Below are positions 14,320 through 21,352 of a stretch of DNA of 29,928 bases, piece after piece; within the stretch, counting starts at the first letter, position 1, and every line of letters begins with the position of its first letter. The notes under the pieces are model-generated. The model worked only from the letters and a program-made list of their open reading frames with translations, had not been told where the DNA came from and made no database searches. A program made the position numbers and the translations under genes. The stretch is from assembly GCA_022790905.1 (NCBI GenBank), contig JAAVYC010000235.1, forward strand, positions 1 to 29,928, in the 5' to 3' direction. The DNA comes from Lachnospiraceae bacterium. Lineage in GTDB: Bacteria > Bacillota > Clostridia > Lachnospirales > Lachnospiraceae.

Positions 14320-15052
14320 GATATTTCGCCCCTATTTTCTTTCCTATCTTTCCCACAGCAAAATCTAATATGACGGCAATGACAAACAGCGCCGCAAAAG
14401 CTGCTGCAAAGCGAATCAAAAAGACCCAAATATAATGTTTTTCATACCACTCTTCATCAAAAGTATAGAGAACTCCTTCCGTCTCTACCCCATATTGATT
14501 GCAGATCTCTGTCAACAACGATTTTGCTGTCTGATTTAATCTGGTTTTTCGTCCAATCGGAAGCGTGATCTCTTTTCCCCTTCTGATCGCACTTGCCTCT
14601 CCCGGCGGAATCTGCGCTAAAATATAGGAGCTATCCGAAAGCTCTAAAAGATAATATTGATTATAATCTTCCTGCATATCCAGGGCTGATGTTATGATAT
14701 CTTTTTTTCGGCGTTTGACTCCCGTTGCCCTTCTATTGATTCTCTGTGTGGAATAAGGATTCACCCAGGGCTTTAAGCTGTAGACCTTTGTCGGTATAAT
14801 CTCCTTCCCCTCCACCGTGACATAATCATAGTCAAATGTGAGCGCTGCAAATTCCTCTTTTCCCGATAATCTCTGAATGTCCTCCCCCGCCCTAGAACCC
14901 GTATAGATGACTCCCGGTTCCATATCTTTGGGATTGACCGCAGGTTCAGACCTCCGCAGCAAATTTTCCGGATAAAAATGGAAAAACAGGAACACTGCTG
15001 CAATCAATGCAATGACCGCGCTGATACAGGTAATGATTTTTTCAAGTTTCAT
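14306..15052 (-). CDS. Bitopic membrane protein of unknown function, 248 aa
   Basis: I do not recognise a family. The product has one hydrophobic helix near each end (about residues 7-27 and 207-234) and about 180 residues between them that would lie outside the cell if the N terminus is inside. The outer part has LTFDYDYVTVEGKEIIPTK, a basic patch near RRATGVKRRKKD, and LLELSDSSYILAQIPPGEA, a beta-rich look. The architecture of two helices flanking a middle domain is found in many Firmicutes envelope proteins. It overlaps the TfoX C-terminal gene by 4 bases (start and stop share ATGA-type overlap) and the YcxB-like gene by 14, so the three are translationally coupled. Confidence 0.78.
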   Translation of the reverse strand: MKLEKIITCISAVIALIAAVFLFFHFYPENLLRRSEPAVNPKDMEPGVIYTGSRAGEDIQRLSGKEEFAALTFDYDYVTVEGKEIIPTKVYSLKPWVNPYSTQRINRRATGVKRRKKDIITSALDMQEDYNQYYLLELSDSSYILAQIPPGEASAIRRGKEITLPIGRKTRLNQTAKSLLTEICNQYGVETEGVLYTFDEEWYEKHYIWVFLIRFAAAFAALFVIAVILDFAVGKIGKKIGAKYHDTI

Positions 15053-15315
15053 TTATGACCTCGCTTCTTCCACTCGTAAAATTCCTTTAACTCTGCTTTT
15101 CTGTTCCCGGGAATTTCCGTTTTTTTCACTCCTCTGATGGCTCCCTCCAACGCAAGCAGCCTGTGAATACATGCCGAGGAATCGATCTCCTGTATCTTCA
15201 GCCACGTTGCCTCCGCCCCGAGTTGTTCTAGCTCCTGACAGGTAGTAACGCCAACTGCATGCAACTGCTCTTCCAAGACTTTTCCTATATTGGGCAATTT
15301 ACTTAATTCTCCCAT
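15049..15315 (-). CDS. Stand-alone TfoX C-terminal domain protein
   Basis: An 88-aa protein beginning MGELSKLPNIGKVLEEQLHA, with the helix-hairpin-helix-like LPNIGKVLEEQLHAVGV and LLALEGAIRGVKKTEIP features of the TfoX/Sxy C-terminal domain. In proteobacterial TfoX, the activator of competence genes, this domain follows a TfoX_N domain in the same chain; here the N-terminal domain sits in the preceding gene instead. Stand-alone copies are common in Firmicutes and their role is unknown. AGAGGTGTC lies upstream of the ATG. It starts 27 bases after the triple-fusion gene stop. Confidence 0.88.
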   Translation of the reverse strand: MGELSKLPNIGKVLEEQLHAVGVTTCQELEQLGAEATWLKIQEIDSSACIHRLLALEGAIRGVKKTEIPGNRKAELKEFYEWKKRGHK

Positions 15316-15342
15316 GTTCTGACACCTCTCTTATTGTTTCCA

Positions 15343-16824
15343 TTATAAATCTAATTGCATATAAATAGAAGCGTCCATTGGACTATTATTGTAACTTGAA
15401 ATCTCATAAAATCCATATTTTTTATACAGCTGCAGTGCACTCTTCAAAAACGGCAAGGTGTCTAACAGCATATGAGAATATCCTATTTCTTTTGCATCCG
15501 AAATAATCTGATCTGCTAAAACATTCCCGATATGTTTTCCTCGAAATTCCGGTCTGACATATAAACGCTTCATTTCACAATTTCGGTCATCTATTTTTCT
15601 GAGTCCTATACATCCTGCCAATTCATTAGCATAATATGCCAGGTACAGTCTTCCGTCAGGCAGACCGTATTTCTCTTCCAAATGCTGCAGTTCTTCCTCA
15701 TAATTCTGGAGATCAAGATATTCTGAAAATGTGCGGTCCCCGTTTATTAACATCTCTGTATATTCTGAAAACAAACTTCCTACTTCACTTTTATTTTCAT
15801 ATGCAGGTATTAATTTAATATTTTCATCTTTCTTGCGGCGAATCGGATGGCGGATAACGGTGCGAAGTCTCTCCGGTTTTGTCCTCCTTGGATCCCCCAG
15901 ATAGATCTCATGATGATAGCGTTCTTTTCCAATATCAAGCACATATCCGGATTCCCGTATGAAATCCTCCAATTTTTCGATTGTTGACGGCTCCTCATCG
16001 TAGGGACCTGTGTGCATAACCTGCGCGCAGAGCCCCTCCGTATATGTGACAAGCCTGACATTTGAAAAATCCAGTTCCGGCTTCTTTTTGGCAAGACTCT
16101 CTTTTGCCCACGCAAAGACTTCCTCTGTCACGAACTCCGGCTGCCTGATCATGGAAATCCAGCAAAAGCTATTCTTGTCCGTTATATTCTTCCCATCAAA
16201 CGCTGCATCATCTACCCACCACAGTCCTTCTAACGGCGGCACAACATACTCGAAATATCCCGGTATCTGTCTATCTCCCATTTTGCTCATCTTGATTCCA
16301 TAAGAGAGTCCATAGAGAATCTCCATTGCATTTTTATACTCTTCACAGGTATTCGGATCTCCTTTTCCCTCCACCTGAATAAATACCATCTCCGGCACCT
16401 CTATCAGCATCGGTTTTGCTTTTGGCACATAGAGATCTTTGTATTTTTTCTTATAATCCAGTTTTTCGCCTTTTTCCTGCTTTCCCTCTTTCTCTTTTAT
16501 TTTTTCACTGCTTTTTTTCTTCTTCGGTTTCGGCGCCGGAAGCTCTTTGCACGTATCCATCACAAATTCCGTAAGCTGCTCTCTGTTCTCTAACTCCTCA
16601 ATGAGATAATAGGGTTTCGCCCCTTCATAGGGCGGCGCTTCCTCGAACCCTTTTCCTTCTCCCGCTTTTGTGATTTTTATAAAAAGCTGATTATCACAGA
16701 TCAGTGCAAATATTTTTCCATCACAATATACTCCATATTCGCCAAACATCTTTCGATATGTGATCTCTCCCGCTTCCCGGATTTGCTCTACAACATAATC
16801 TACAAACTCTAAATTTGAACTCAT
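15343..16824 (-). CDS. Three-domain fusion: TfoX_N - GyrI-like - GNAT acetyltransferase
   Basis: A 493-aa protein with three separable parts. Residues 1-98 are a TfoX N-terminal domain (YRKMFGEYGVYCDGKIFALICDNQLFIK). Residues 99-125 are a Lys/Glu-rich linker. Residues 126-332 are a GyrI-like ligand-binding domain, with LYVPKAKPMLIEVPEMVFIQ at its start and VMHTGPYDEEPSTI plus HHEIYLGDPRRTKPERL at its end, as in stand-alone 200-aa GyrI-like proteins. Residues 335-493 are a GNAT domain with the acetyl-CoA motif RPEFRGKHIGNVLAD. GyrI-like domains bind small molecules, and some detoxify DNA-damaging compounds; GNAT could modify the same ligand. AGGAGGG precedes the ATG. It lies between the radical SAM gene and the TfoX C-terminal gene. 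Confidence 0.9.
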   Translation of the reverse strand: MSSNLEFVDYVVEQIREAGEITYRKMFGEYGVYCDGKIFALICDNQLFIKITKAGEGKGFEEAPPYEGAKPYYLIEELENREQLTEFVMDTCKELPAPKPKKKKSSEKIKEKEGKQEKGEKLDYKKKYKDLYVPKAKPMLIEVPEMVFIQVEGKGDPNTCEEYKNAMEILYGLSYGIKMSKMGDRQIPGYFEYVVPPLEGLWWVDDAAFDGKNITDKNSFCWISMIRQPEFVTEEVFAWAKESLAKKKPELDFSNVRLVTYTEGLCAQVMHTGPYDEEPSTIEKLEDFIRESGYVLDIGKERYHHEIYLGDPRRTKPERLRTVIRHPIRRKKDENIKLIPAYENKSEVGSLFSEYTEMLINGDRTFSEYLDLQNYEEELQHLEEKYGLPDGRLYLAYYANELAGCIGLRKIDDRNCEMKRLYVRPEFRGKHIGNVLADQIISDAKEIGYSHMLLDTLPFLKSALQLYKKYGFYEISSYNNSPMDASIYMQLDL

Positions 16825-16855
16825 ATGATCCCTCCTATCCTAATTTCTTTTTACT

Positions 16856-17737
16856 TCATTGAACAAAATCAAAAAGATGTATTTGCTCTGCCTTCTGCTT
16901 TTCTTCAAACTGCGACAAATACTGAAAAATTTCGTTTTCATTGCTCATCATTCCCGTCTCTTTACACCGCTTGCGTAAAAGTCCTGTCAATTCCCCGCTG
17001 TTTGGACATGGTATCTGATATTTGTTCCCATAGGCAGCAAGATATTTTTCTTTGATACCTGGAAAAGAACGCTCCAGATTTTTATAAAAATATTCCCTGT
17101 TGCCCTCTCTTAATGTCATCCCAATTCCAAAACTCATAATCCCGCGGACCCCGGCATCTACACAGTAGTCTAAAATTCCATTCAGATTTTCTTCTGTATC
17201 ATTAATAAAAGGCAGAATCGGTGTCATCCACACCACCGTCGGTATTCCATACTCCTGCATGACTTTTAAAACTTCATGCCGTCTCTTTGTCGTACAAACA
17301 TTGGGTTCAATGATTTGACACAGCTCCTCATCATGTGTTGTCATCGTCATCTGAACTACGCATTTTGTCTTTTTGTGAATCCTGATTAAAAGATCTAAAT
17401 CTCTTAAAATCCGATCTGATTTTGTCAGAATATTTATGCCGAATCCATACGTATCAATCAGTTCCAGACATTTTCTCATATATCCCAGTTCCTGCTCCAG
17501 CGGAATATATGGATCAGTCATTGCCCCTGTCTCTATCATACACTTTTTTCGTTTGTGTTTTAATATTTTTTCCAGTAATTCGACTGCATTTTCTTTGACC
17601 TCGATATCTTCAAAATCATGGTTCATCTGATAACATTTACTTCTCGAATCACAGTAAATACACCCATGGGAACAACCCCGGTAGAGATTCATACCATTTT
17701 TTGCCGATAAAATTCCCTTTACTCTTGTATAATGCAT
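16856..17737 (-). CDS. Radical SAM protein of the SplB/Rv2578c-like group
   Basis: A 293-aa radical SAM enzyme. The [4Fe-4S] motif is CSHGCIYC (C22, C26, C29, spacing CX3CX2C), preceded by GMNLYRG as in the spore photoproduct lyase-like and Rv2578c-like families, and followed by GAMTDPYIPLE and ILTKSDRILRDLDLL, which are common in the same group. Members are often annotated as DNA repair photolyase, but a DNA repair activity is proven only for true SplB. No target-lesion residues can be judged here. The gene starts 8 bases after the WYL regulator stop, with GAGGTAAGCG before the ATG, so the two are co-transcribed. Confidence 0.88.
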   Translation of the reverse strand: MHYTRVKGILSAKNGMNLYRGCSHGCIYCDSRSKCYQMNHDFEDIEVKENAVELLEKILKHKRKKCMIETGAMTDPYIPLEQELGYMRKCLELIDTYGFGINILTKSDRILRDLDLLIRIHKKTKCVVQMTMTTHDEELCQIIEPNVCTTKRRHEVLKVMQEYGIPTVVWMTPILPFINDTEENLNGILDYCVDAGVRGIMSFGIGMTLREGNREYFYKNLERSFPGIKEKYLAAYGNKYQIPCPNSGELTGLLRKRCKETGMMSNENEIFQYLSQFEEKQKAEQIHLFDFVQ

Positions 17738-17745
17738 CGCTTACC

Positions 17746-18678
17746 TCATTCTCTTCTAGCAACCAGATTGGACGGGTCATACCGCTGTTCCATCTCCTGA
17801 AATATCTGGAATAATTCTTCCCGCAATTCTTCCGGTTTTTGCAATTCGGCTTTATTTCCAAAACTCAAGAGCCATCCATAGAGATGATCTCTTCCTGCAA
17901 ACCCAAAAGAAAATAGAAGCTTTCCATCTTCGCGCTCTTTAAAACTGTCAATTCCAAATTCTTCCACCAGTCTCCATTTCATCTCCGGTTCGAATACAAC
18001 TTCAGCATAAATCGTAGTTTCAAACATTTTGTCCGCTGAGAGATTCGGTAAGGGTACCGCTCTTTTTTCATAGAGTTCTTTTGTGTTTTTCAAATCAGTC
18101 ATTCGATTTAACTTAAACAATCTGAAATCTGCCCTTTTCCTGCAATATCCCCAGACATACCAGGAGGACCATTGAAACACCAGTAAATAGGGTTCTATTA
18201 TTCGCACACTCTCGCCTTTCGGAGAATGATACAAAAAGGATATTAATTCCTGTCTCTCCACTGTATCCTGAATTAGTTCGATCTTGGGGGCTAACAATGA
18301 TTTATACCAAGAGGATAAGTCAATTAAAATATGATTGTTCGAGGGTAAAATATTGGAATCTTCCAGTGAAAGCTTGTCCATTAACTGCTGATAACGATTC
18401 GTACCGCTCACACTGTCTAGACTTCTCAATCCCGCTAAAATTGCCCTCATATCTGAGGAAGTCAAAAGTGTTTTATCGAGCTTATAGTTCTCCATAATTG
18501 AGATTCCGCCGTTCTTTCCCTGCTCTGTTACAATCGGAATTCCCGCCTGGGAAAGCGTATCGACATCCCTGTTGATCGTCCGCACAGATACTTCAAATTT
18601 TTCTGCTAAAAAAGCTGCTGTTGTCTTTGGCATCTGCAATAAAATAGAGAGAATTCCGATCAGACGATCTATCTTCAT
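17746..18678 (-). CDS. WYL-domain transcriptional regulator (YafY/DeoR-like HTH)
   Basis: A 310-aa regulator from the ATG at 18678. The N-terminal winged helix reads LIGILSILLQMPKTTAAFLA, then EKFEVSVRTINRDVDTLSQAGIPI (about 1-60). The WYL domain (about 130-220) contains WSSWYVWGYCRKRADFRLFKLNRMTDL, and a C-terminal extension (about 230-300) follows. WYL proteins sense ligands, often nucleic acid, and several control DNA-damage or phage-defence operons. GAGGAGG lies upstream of this ATG, making the ATG at 18696 unlikely. Its promoter contains a palindrome, which suggests autoregulation. It is the first gene of a row of up to eight minus-strand genes. Confidence 0.93.
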   Translation of the reverse strand: MKIDRLIGILSILLQMPKTTAAFLAEKFEVSVRTINRDVDTLSQAGIPIVTEQGKNGGISIMENYKLDKTLLTSSDMRAILAGLRSLDSVSGTNRYQQLMDKLSLEDSNILPSNNHILIDLSSWYKSLLAPKIELIQDTVERQELISFLYHSPKGESVRIIEPYLLVFQWSSWYVWGYCRKRADFRLFKLNRMTDLKNTKELYEKRAVPLPNLSADKMFETTIYAEVVFEPEMKWRLVEEFGIDSFKEREDGKLLFSFGFAGRDHLYGWLLSFGNKAELQKPEELREELFQIFQEMEQRYDPSNLVARRE

Positions 18679-18713
18679 AATAGATTTCCTCCTCACCGAC
18701 TGCTATCTTAAAA

Positions 18714-18724
18714 TACGTTACGTA
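18714..18724. promoter_or_regulatory. Palindrome in the WYL regulator promoter
   Basis: TACGT-T-ACGTA is a perfect inverted repeat overlapping the -10 box and start region of the WYL promoter. A second perfect palindrome, TATGATATCATA (18727-18738), fills the spacer between -10 and -35. Both are candidate operators for autoregulation. Confidence 0.5.
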
Positions 18725-18751
18725 AATATGATATCATAAAAATCATGACAA
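18723..18751 (-). promoter_or_regulatory. Predicted promoter of the WYL-headed operon
   Basis: On the minus strand: TTGTCA (-35, 18746-18751), 17 bases, TATTTA (-10, 18723-18728). It lies between the nrdD terminator and the WYL gene. Confidence 0.5.
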
Positions 18752-18794
18752 CGGTGTGTCTTATTTATTAAAAGAAGCCTTGTATCCGTTAATA

Positions 18795-18834
18795 CAAAAA
18801 ACTGTTCCACCCTTTACGAAAAAGAATGGAACAG
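18795..18834 (-). terminator. Terminator after nrdD
   Basis: CTGTTCCA (18827-18834, minus strand) pairs with TGGAACAG (18802-18809), followed by six T residues. It lies 12 bases after the nrdD stop and shows that nrdD is not co-transcribed with an adjacent activase gene. Confidence 0.85.
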
Positions 18835-18845
18835 CCATTTTTAAT

Positions 18846-21209
18846 CTATTTTCTCTCTACATATTTTTTAATATTCGATGCATTGACATACTTTTTGGCC
18901 CTGTTATTCTCCACGACCACCAGCGTTGGAGCCTGCATAACCCCATATTTTTCCACAAGTTCCGCATTTTCCTCCGCATCGATTTGTACATAAGACTCAT
19001 CACCCAAAATCCTTTTTGCCGCCACACAATTTGGACAGGTCTTCGTCGTGAACAGATAGCGAATATTACTTGTCGGCTTTACTTTCACCTCATCCCTGGA
19101 AATTGTGATAATATTTGCCTTGACCTCGCTTAACTTTGAATTTTTGACCTCGTACAGCTTCCTGTCTTTGTATTCCTGTGTCTTTCCGTCATTCCAGTTC
19201 TGTACCGGACGATAGTACCCGGTTATACGGCTGTAGACTTCCGCCTTCTCTCCGCAGTGCGGACAGGTAAAATGTTCTCCCGAAATATATCCATGTTCTT
19301 TACAGATAGAATAAGTCGGCGACATCGTATAATATGGCAGTTTATAATTCTCCGCAATCCTGCGTACCAAATTTGCAGCTGCCTTCCAATCCGGAAGTTT
19401 TTCTCCCAAAAAAGCATGGAACACCGTTCCCGATGTATAGAGCGTTTGAAGCTCATCCTGAATATCCAGCGCATCGAAAATATCCGATGTGTAATCGACA
19501 GGAAGATGAGAACTATTCGTATAATACGGTGTATCTCCCGTATCGCCCGCCGTAATAATATTCGGATAACGCTCTTTGTCATGCTTCGCCAGACGATATG
19601 TCGTGGACTCCGCCGGCGTTGCCTCTAGATTGTAGAGATCGCCGTACAATTCCTGATAATCACTGAGACGATTGCGCATGTGATTTAAGACTTCTTTTGC
19701 AAACTCTTGTGTCTGCTCATCTCTCAGATCTTCTCTCAACCATCTCGCATTGAGCCCCGCCTCATTCATACCGATCAGACCGATGGTAGAAAAATGGCTC
19801 TCAAATGTACCCAGGTAACGCTTTGTATAAGGGTAAAGCCCTTCCTCTAAAAGTTTGGAAATCACTTCCCTTTTGATCTTCAAAGAACGTGCCGCAATAT
19901 CCATCATGTGATCCAATCTCTCATAAAACTCCTGCGGATCTTTGGACAGATATGCGATTCTCGGTAAATTAATGGTCACAACACCTACAGAGCCGGTACT
20001 CTCTCCGGAGCCAAAAAATCCACCGGATTTTTTGCGCAGCTCTCTCAAATCCAAACGCAAACGACAACACATGGAACGCACGTCACTTGGCTCCATATCA
20101 CTATTGATATAATTAGAAAAGTATGGTGTCCCGTATTTTGCCGTCATCTCGAACAGAAGACGGTTATTCTCGGTATCAGACCAGTCAAAATCACTGGTAA
20201 TGGAATAAGTCGGAATCGGATACTGGAATCCTCTTCCCTCGGCATCTCCCTCGATCATCGTCTCAATAAATGCTTTATTGACCATATCCATTTCTTTTTT
20301 ACAGTCTTTGTAAGTGAAATCCATCTCTTTTCCACCCACAATGGCTGGAAGTTCAGCTAAATCATTCGGTACCGTCCAATCCAGCGTAATGTTGGAAAAC
20401 GGCGCCTGTGTTCCCCAACGACTTGGCGTATTCACACCATAAATAAAAGATTCCATACATTTTTTCACTTCATAATAGGAAAGATGATCTATTTTTACGA
20501 ACGGCGCCAGATAGGTATCAAATGAGGAAAACGCTTGGGCTCCAGCCCATTCGTTTTGCATAATTCCCAAAAAATTCACCATCTGATTGCAGAGTACAGA
20601 CAGATGTTTCGCCGGCGATGAAGTAATTTTCCCTGTAATTCCACCGAGTCCCTCCTGAATCAATTGTTTTAAAGACCAGCCGGCACAGTAACCAGTGAGC
20701 ATGGACAGGTCATGGATATGGAGATCCCCTTTTCGATGAGCACCAGCAATCTCTTCGTCATAAATTTCTGAGAGCCAGTAATTCGCTGTTACCGCTCCTG
20801 AATTACTCAAAATCAGTCCTCCCACAGAATATGTCACCGTAGAATTCTCTTTGACACGCCAATCCTCAATCTTCACATAGCTGTCCACAATTTCTTTATA
20901 ATCCAGAATCGTAGACTTCATATTTCTCATTTTTTCCCGCTGTTTTCGATACAGTATGTACGCCTTAGCCACATCGGTATATCCCGTCTGCTCCAGGACT
21001 TTTTCCACACTGTCCTGAACATCTTCGACATGTATAAGCCCCTCTGATATCTTTGACTGGAAATCAGCCGTCACACGCAGACCGAGTAACTCAATAATCT
21101 CATTCGTATAATCTTTTTGTGTCGCTTTAAACGCTTTTTCGATAGCTCCACAAATTTTTGACAAACGAAACTCATCCTGTTCCCCATCTCGTTTTACTAC
21201 CTTGAACAT
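18846..21209 (-). CDS. nrdD: Anaerobic ribonucleoside-triphosphate reductase NrdD with C-terminal thioredoxin-like domain
   Basis: NrdD reduces NTPs to dNTPs by a glycyl radical without oxygen. From the ATG at 21209 the product is 787 aa. It starts with an ATP-cone (MFKVVKRDGEQDEFRLSKI, about 1-95) for allosteric control. The catalytic region has HIHDLSMLTGYCAGWSL (radical-site Cys) and SMCCRLRLDLREL. Zinc-site cysteines are C636, C649 and C652, and the glycyl radical residue is G664 in RITGYYRPVQNW. Residues about 716-787 are a fused thioredoxin/glutaredoxin-like domain with active site TCPNC (725-728), probably the reductant source. A frame opening at 21278 is ruled out because it starts upstream of the predicted transcript start. 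The activase gene nrdG is not adjacent. It has its own promoter, terminator and upstream NrdR-like sites. Confidence 0.96.
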   Translation of the reverse strand: MFKVVKRDGEQDEFRLSKICGAIEKAFKATQKDYTNEIIELLGLRVTADFQSKISEGLIHVEDVQDSVEKVLEQTGYTDVAKAYILYRKQREKMRNMKSTILDYKEIVDSYVKIEDWRVKENSTVTYSVGGLILSNSGAVTANYWLSEIYDEEIAGAHRKGDLHIHDLSMLTGYCAGWSLKQLIQEGLGGITGKITSSPAKHLSVLCNQMVNFLGIMQNEWAGAQAFSSFDTYLAPFVKIDHLSYYEVKKCMESFIYGVNTPSRWGTQAPFSNITLDWTVPNDLAELPAIVGGKEMDFTYKDCKKEMDMVNKAFIETMIEGDAEGRGFQYPIPTYSITSDFDWSDTENNRLLFEMTAKYGTPYFSNYINSDMEPSDVRSMCCRLRLDLRELRKKSGGFFGSGESTGSVGVVTINLPRIAYLSKDPQEFYERLDHMMDIAARSLKIKREVISKLLEEGLYPYTKRYLGTFESHFSTIGLIGMNEAGLNARWLREDLRDEQTQEFAKEVLNHMRNRLSDYQELYGDLYNLEATPAESTTYRLAKHDKERYPNIITAGDTGDTPYYTNSSHLPVDYTSDIFDALDIQDELQTLYTSGTVFHAFLGEKLPDWKAAANLVRRIAENYKLPYYTMSPTYSICKEHGYISGEHFTCPHCGEKAEVYSRITGYYRPVQNWNDGKTQEYKDRKLYEVKNSKLSEVKANIITISRDEVKVKPTSNIRYLFTTKTCPNCVAAKRILGDESYVQIDAEENAELVEKYGVMQAPTLVVVENNRAKKYVNASNIKKYVERK

Positions 21210-21268
21210 CCTGTTACCTGCCCTCCACTTATATTCTAAAAACTCTTTTCTACAAATCGTGTACGCCC

Positions 21269-21297
21269 ATTCTATCAAATCACCATTTTAAAGTCAA
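21269..21297 (-). promoter_or_regulatory. Strong sigma-A promoter of nrdD
   Basis: On the minus strand: TTGACT (-35, 21292-21297), 17 bases, TAGAAT (-10, 21269-21274). The transcript would start near 21262, leaving a leader of about 53 bases. Confidence 0.85.
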
Positions 21298-21300
21298 TAT

Positions 21301-21329
21301 AAAAAAGCACTAAATATAGTGCCTTTTTT
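21301..21329 (-). terminator. Terminator of the lipoprotein-hflX operon
   Basis: AAAAAAGGCACTA pairs with TAGTGCTTTTTT around a 4-base loop, 11 bases after the hflX stop, with T runs on both strands. The same bases form an NrdR-box-like palindrome. Confidence 0.7.
21307..21322. promoter_or_regulatory. NrdR box 1 upstream of nrdD
   Basis: Read on the minus strand, GCACTATATTTAGTGC matches the published NrdR consensus acaCwAtATaTwGtgt at 13 of 16 positions, including all the strongly conserved ones. It lies 9 bases beyond the nrdD -35 box. NrdR is the repressor of ribonucleotide reductase genes in most bacteria. Confidence 0.6.
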
Positions 21330-21336
21330 CTCAGTA

Positions 21337-21352
21337 TTTCTACATATAGTAA
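21337..21352. promoter_or_regulatory. Degenerate NrdR box 2 overlapping the hflX 3' end
   Basis: On the plus strand, TTTCTACATATAGTAA matches the NrdR consensus at 10 of 16 positions, including all the strongly conserved core positions. Its centre is 30 bp from that of box 1, about three helical turns, close to the usual spacing of paired NrdR boxes. It includes the hflX stop codon. Confidence 0.45.

Noticed and set aside
21210..21278. A longer N terminus for NrdD.
   Set aside because: The extra codons overlap the -10 box and lie upstream of the predicted transcript start; the ATP-cone begins exactly at the ATG at 21209.
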